A stretch of 5,954 bases of DNA from Anaerolineae bacterium (GTDB lineage Bacteria > Chloroflexota > Anaerolineae > Anaerolineales > UBA11858): positions 1-5,954 of the forward strand of contig RFKO01000088.1 in NCBI GenBank assembly GCA_003694235.1. Reading direction: 5' to 3'. The position numbers were made by a program, and so were the translations under genes. Below the pieces are notes generated by a model that saw nothing but the letters and a program-made list of their open reading frames with translations, did no database searches and was not told the DNA's origin. This document shows positions 4,901 through 5,954 of this stretch, one piece after another (position 1 is the stretch's first letter; every line of letters starts with the position of its first letter).

Positions 4901-5954
4901 CACCGGCCCGGATGGCGTGGCGCGTCTGGCCTTCACACCGCCGGAGGCGGGGGTGTATCAACTGGAGGTGCGCGGGCTGGAGGGAGAAACGATCACCCAG
5001 GCACTGCTCTGGGTCGGCGGCGCAGGGCAGGCGCGCTGGCCCAGATTGCCGAATCAGCGCCTGCCGTTGATGGCCGACCGCAGCGAATACGCGCCCGGCG
5101 ATACCGCCCAGGTCTTCGTCCCCAACCCCTTCGGCGTCTCCGTCCCGGTCCTGGTGACGGTGGAACGCGGCAGCATCCTGCGGTATTTCACCACGCTACT
5201 GGAAGCCAACGGTTCCACCCTCCCGCTGGAACTGAGCGAGGAAGATGCCCCGAACGTCTATCTTTCGGTCACACTGCTGGGCAACCGCGCGGATGGCCGT
5301 CCGGATTTCCGGCAGGGGTACATCAACCTGCCGGTCAGCGCAGCGGCGTTCGAGCTCAACGTGGAGATCACCGGCGTTCATCAGGGACGCAGCGTAACCT
5401 GTGAAGCGGGCTTCAATTGCCCGGAACACCTCGAGCCGCGCCAGGAAGTCACCTTCCAGCTGCGCGTCACCGACGCGCAGGGAAACCCGGTGCAGGGAGA
5501 ATTCTCCCTGCGTGTGGCCGACCTGGCCGCACTGATGCTCGCCGAGCCAAACGCCGTGAGCATCGAGCAGGCGTTCTACGGACGACAACCGCTGGGCGTA
5601 CGAACCGGCCTCTCGCTGGCGCGCTACGTGCACCGACGCACGTTTGAGCCGCTGGGCATGGGCGGAGGCGGCGGCGGGGGAGAGGTCATCGTGCGCGAAG
5701 ACTTCCCCGACACGGCGTACTGGCAGCCACAAGTGGTCACAGATGCCGATGGGCGCGCCGAGGTCACGCTGACGCTGCCCGACAGCCTGACCACCTGGCA
5801 TGTGGATGTGCGCGGCCTGACGGCCGACACGCGGGTAGGACAGGCCGAGACTTATCTGGTCACCAGCAAAGACCTGCTGGTACGACCGCTCACACCGCGT
5901 TTCCTGGTCGTCGGCGATCATGTCCGCATCGGCGCGCTGGTGCACAACAACACT
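1971..5954 (+). CDS. Alpha-2-macroglobulin family lipoprotein with N-terminal bacterial Ig-like domains, 3' end beyond window
   Basis: This is a predicted exported lipoprotein of the A2M family; bacterial members are thought to entrap attacking proteases at the cell surface or periplasm. 1,328 codons are open without a stop. Residues 1-18 form a signal peptide with lipobox VLAC and Cys18 as the lipidated residue, then a Thr/Pro linker (about 31-48). Four Big_5-like Ig domains follow (about 50-149, 150-252, 253-354, 355-450), with FNQAMD and FNQPMD motifs. The macroglobulin part includes a likely first MG domain (about 452-570), a Ca/adhesion-like fold with GTTDANG (about 570-640), TDRPIYRPGQTV (680-691), AEYRKPE (767-773), an aromatic MG domain (about 800-845) and LEATVQD (880-886). 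ADRSEYAPGD (1035-1044) opens the bait-region domain, a seven-glycine linker sits at 1231-1237, and VREDFPDTAYW starts the A2M domain at 1241. The thioester CxEQ site would be further downstream, so activity cannot be judged. The only mature-region cysteines noticed are Cys18, 1144 and 1150. Confidence 0.93.
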   Translation, partial: MKPRLWLICTSFLLVLACGLPAQIQSLNSAATVTPRPTITPTPLPLPPDVIASNPPEGSVWPLGTPLTLTFNQAMDAASVQAAVQLLVSGQSVAAQFSWKDDRNLQILPLSALPPDARLRLVVAASAQAANGLTLPAERTLTFLTPPPLEVVDMLPSSGQTDVNPASAIVVTFNQPVVALGAAQEALPSPLSIEPAVAGEGRWINTSTYAFYPQKGLYGGSTYTVSLNPDLRATTGAKLATSVSWQFSTVAPRLIETSPSPEQSSVPLDTEITLSFNQPMDASSVEAALRVTAASGVPVDGRVTWDENFTRLTFTPAALLQRQTRYTVALPAGVLALGGAPLPSPYAFSFTTVPDLALLDTNPPPQGILEQYQSVRLRFTAPLQEEGLESRIRIEPPVDNFDLWVENDNELVVYGDFQPLTSYRLTVAPEMSDRWGQTLGKSHVLEFETEPLRPDLFFPSYSRVLYLTPQDTTLSVQAASISQLTMSVGRISWEQFLQLYTGDYDVFQEYIPEDVTTWEETLNVPGDRMHTIEIPLQPEGEQLQPGAYFLRLEAPEIDYPPGPYLLIVSDVQMTLKVSPTQALVWAVDAHTQLPLAGAQVTIYLQNGVPLASGTTDANGLFYATISPQGETNWDYYAVIGAPGEADFAFTASDWNQGVRPYNFGLSFNFQPPGLQTYIYTDRPIYRPGQTVSFRVVVRQAYNGRYSLPSIQTLPLSLTDAEGKTVLEEELPLSEYGTTHGTYVLPEEAQPGYYTLSTPYETLYFQVAEYRKPEINVQVQGGEDRPYLAGESLSAQVQARYFFDAPASDLPVSWYLYQRPEPFIYPGYAVGKADLHWYSFWEIGVGEEESLPHGEGQTDAQGMLSVDLSFPKTDTPYRYILEATVQDESDLPVSARTEWLVHPARYYIAVRPDSWTGRADEMMGFEVRTVDWERLPVANKELVAVFQRVTWERIDPQYRYGLPEFRKITEDVSRADFRTGPDGVARLAFTPPEAGVYQLEVRGLEGETITQALLWVGGAGQARWPRLPNQRLPLMADRSEYAPGDTAQVFVPNPFGVSVPVLVTVERGSILRYFTTLLEANGSTLPLELSEEDAPNVYLSVTLLGNRADGRPDFRQGYINLPVSAAAFELNVEITGVHQGRSVTCEAGFNCPEHLEPRQEVTFQLRVTDAQGNPVQGEFSLRVADLAALMLAEPNAVSIEQAFYGRQPLGVRTGLSLARYVHRRTFEPLGMGGGGGGGEVIVREDFPDTAYWQPQVVTDADGRAEVTLTLPDSLTTWHVDVRGLTADTRVGQAETYLVTSKDLLVRPLTPRFLVVGDHVRIGALVHNNT

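Noticed and set aside
5196..5945. 249-codon minus-strand frame inside the A2M gene
   Set aside because: It is opposite the bait-region and A2M domains, whose motifs are clear on the plus strand. No domain or start signal was seen in the antisense frame. The same applies to the minus frame at 2619-3299.

Overview
The window holds two closely packed methyltransferase genes on the minus strand, a 712-base divergent intergenic region rich in palindromes and repeats, and the first 1,328 codons of a very large plus-strand gene for an exported alpha-2-macroglobulin (A2M) family protein. Base composition is GC-rich. The style of the UbiE-like protein, the form of the A2M protein (lipobox, Thr/Pro linker, bacterial Ig-like domains, then macroglobulin domains) and the dispersed palindromes of the TGTCAT..CTGAG type all resemble Chloroflexota, perhaps Anaerolineae. 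That placement is an inference from general family knowledge and was not tested by a search.

Layout: positions 1-560 (minus) hold a class I SAM-dependent methyltransferase that runs off the left edge. Positions 557-1258 (minus) hold a complete UbiE/MenG-type methyltransferase. The two share a GTGA overlap and are almost certainly co-transcribed, UbiE first. The ubiE start codon lies 7 bases below an extended -10 box and has no visible Shine-Dalgarno, so the message may be leaderless. Positions 1259-1970 contain no convincing gene. They hold a REP-like imperfect palindrome (1348-1425), a 24-base direct repeat in two copies, a 28-base palindrome (1561-1588), a second long imperfect palindrome (1587-1649), an extended -10 promoter (1818-1826) and a roughly 138-base leader that can fold. 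Positions 1971-5954 hold the A2M gene, which is open at the right edge.

Functionally, the minus-strand pair points to small-molecule methylation: menaquinone biosynthesis is the family default for the first, and the second has an unknown substrate. The plus-strand protein is a predicted surface lipoprotein. Bacterial A2M proteins are thought to trap attacking proteases, but the thioester region that would define the active mechanism lies beyond the window. Nothing links the two transcription units in function. I see no CRISPR array, tRNA, rRNA, transposase or clear new defence system. The most unusual items are the compound palindrome cluster, the foldable leader of the A2M gene and the departures from family consensus in the UbiE-like protein.
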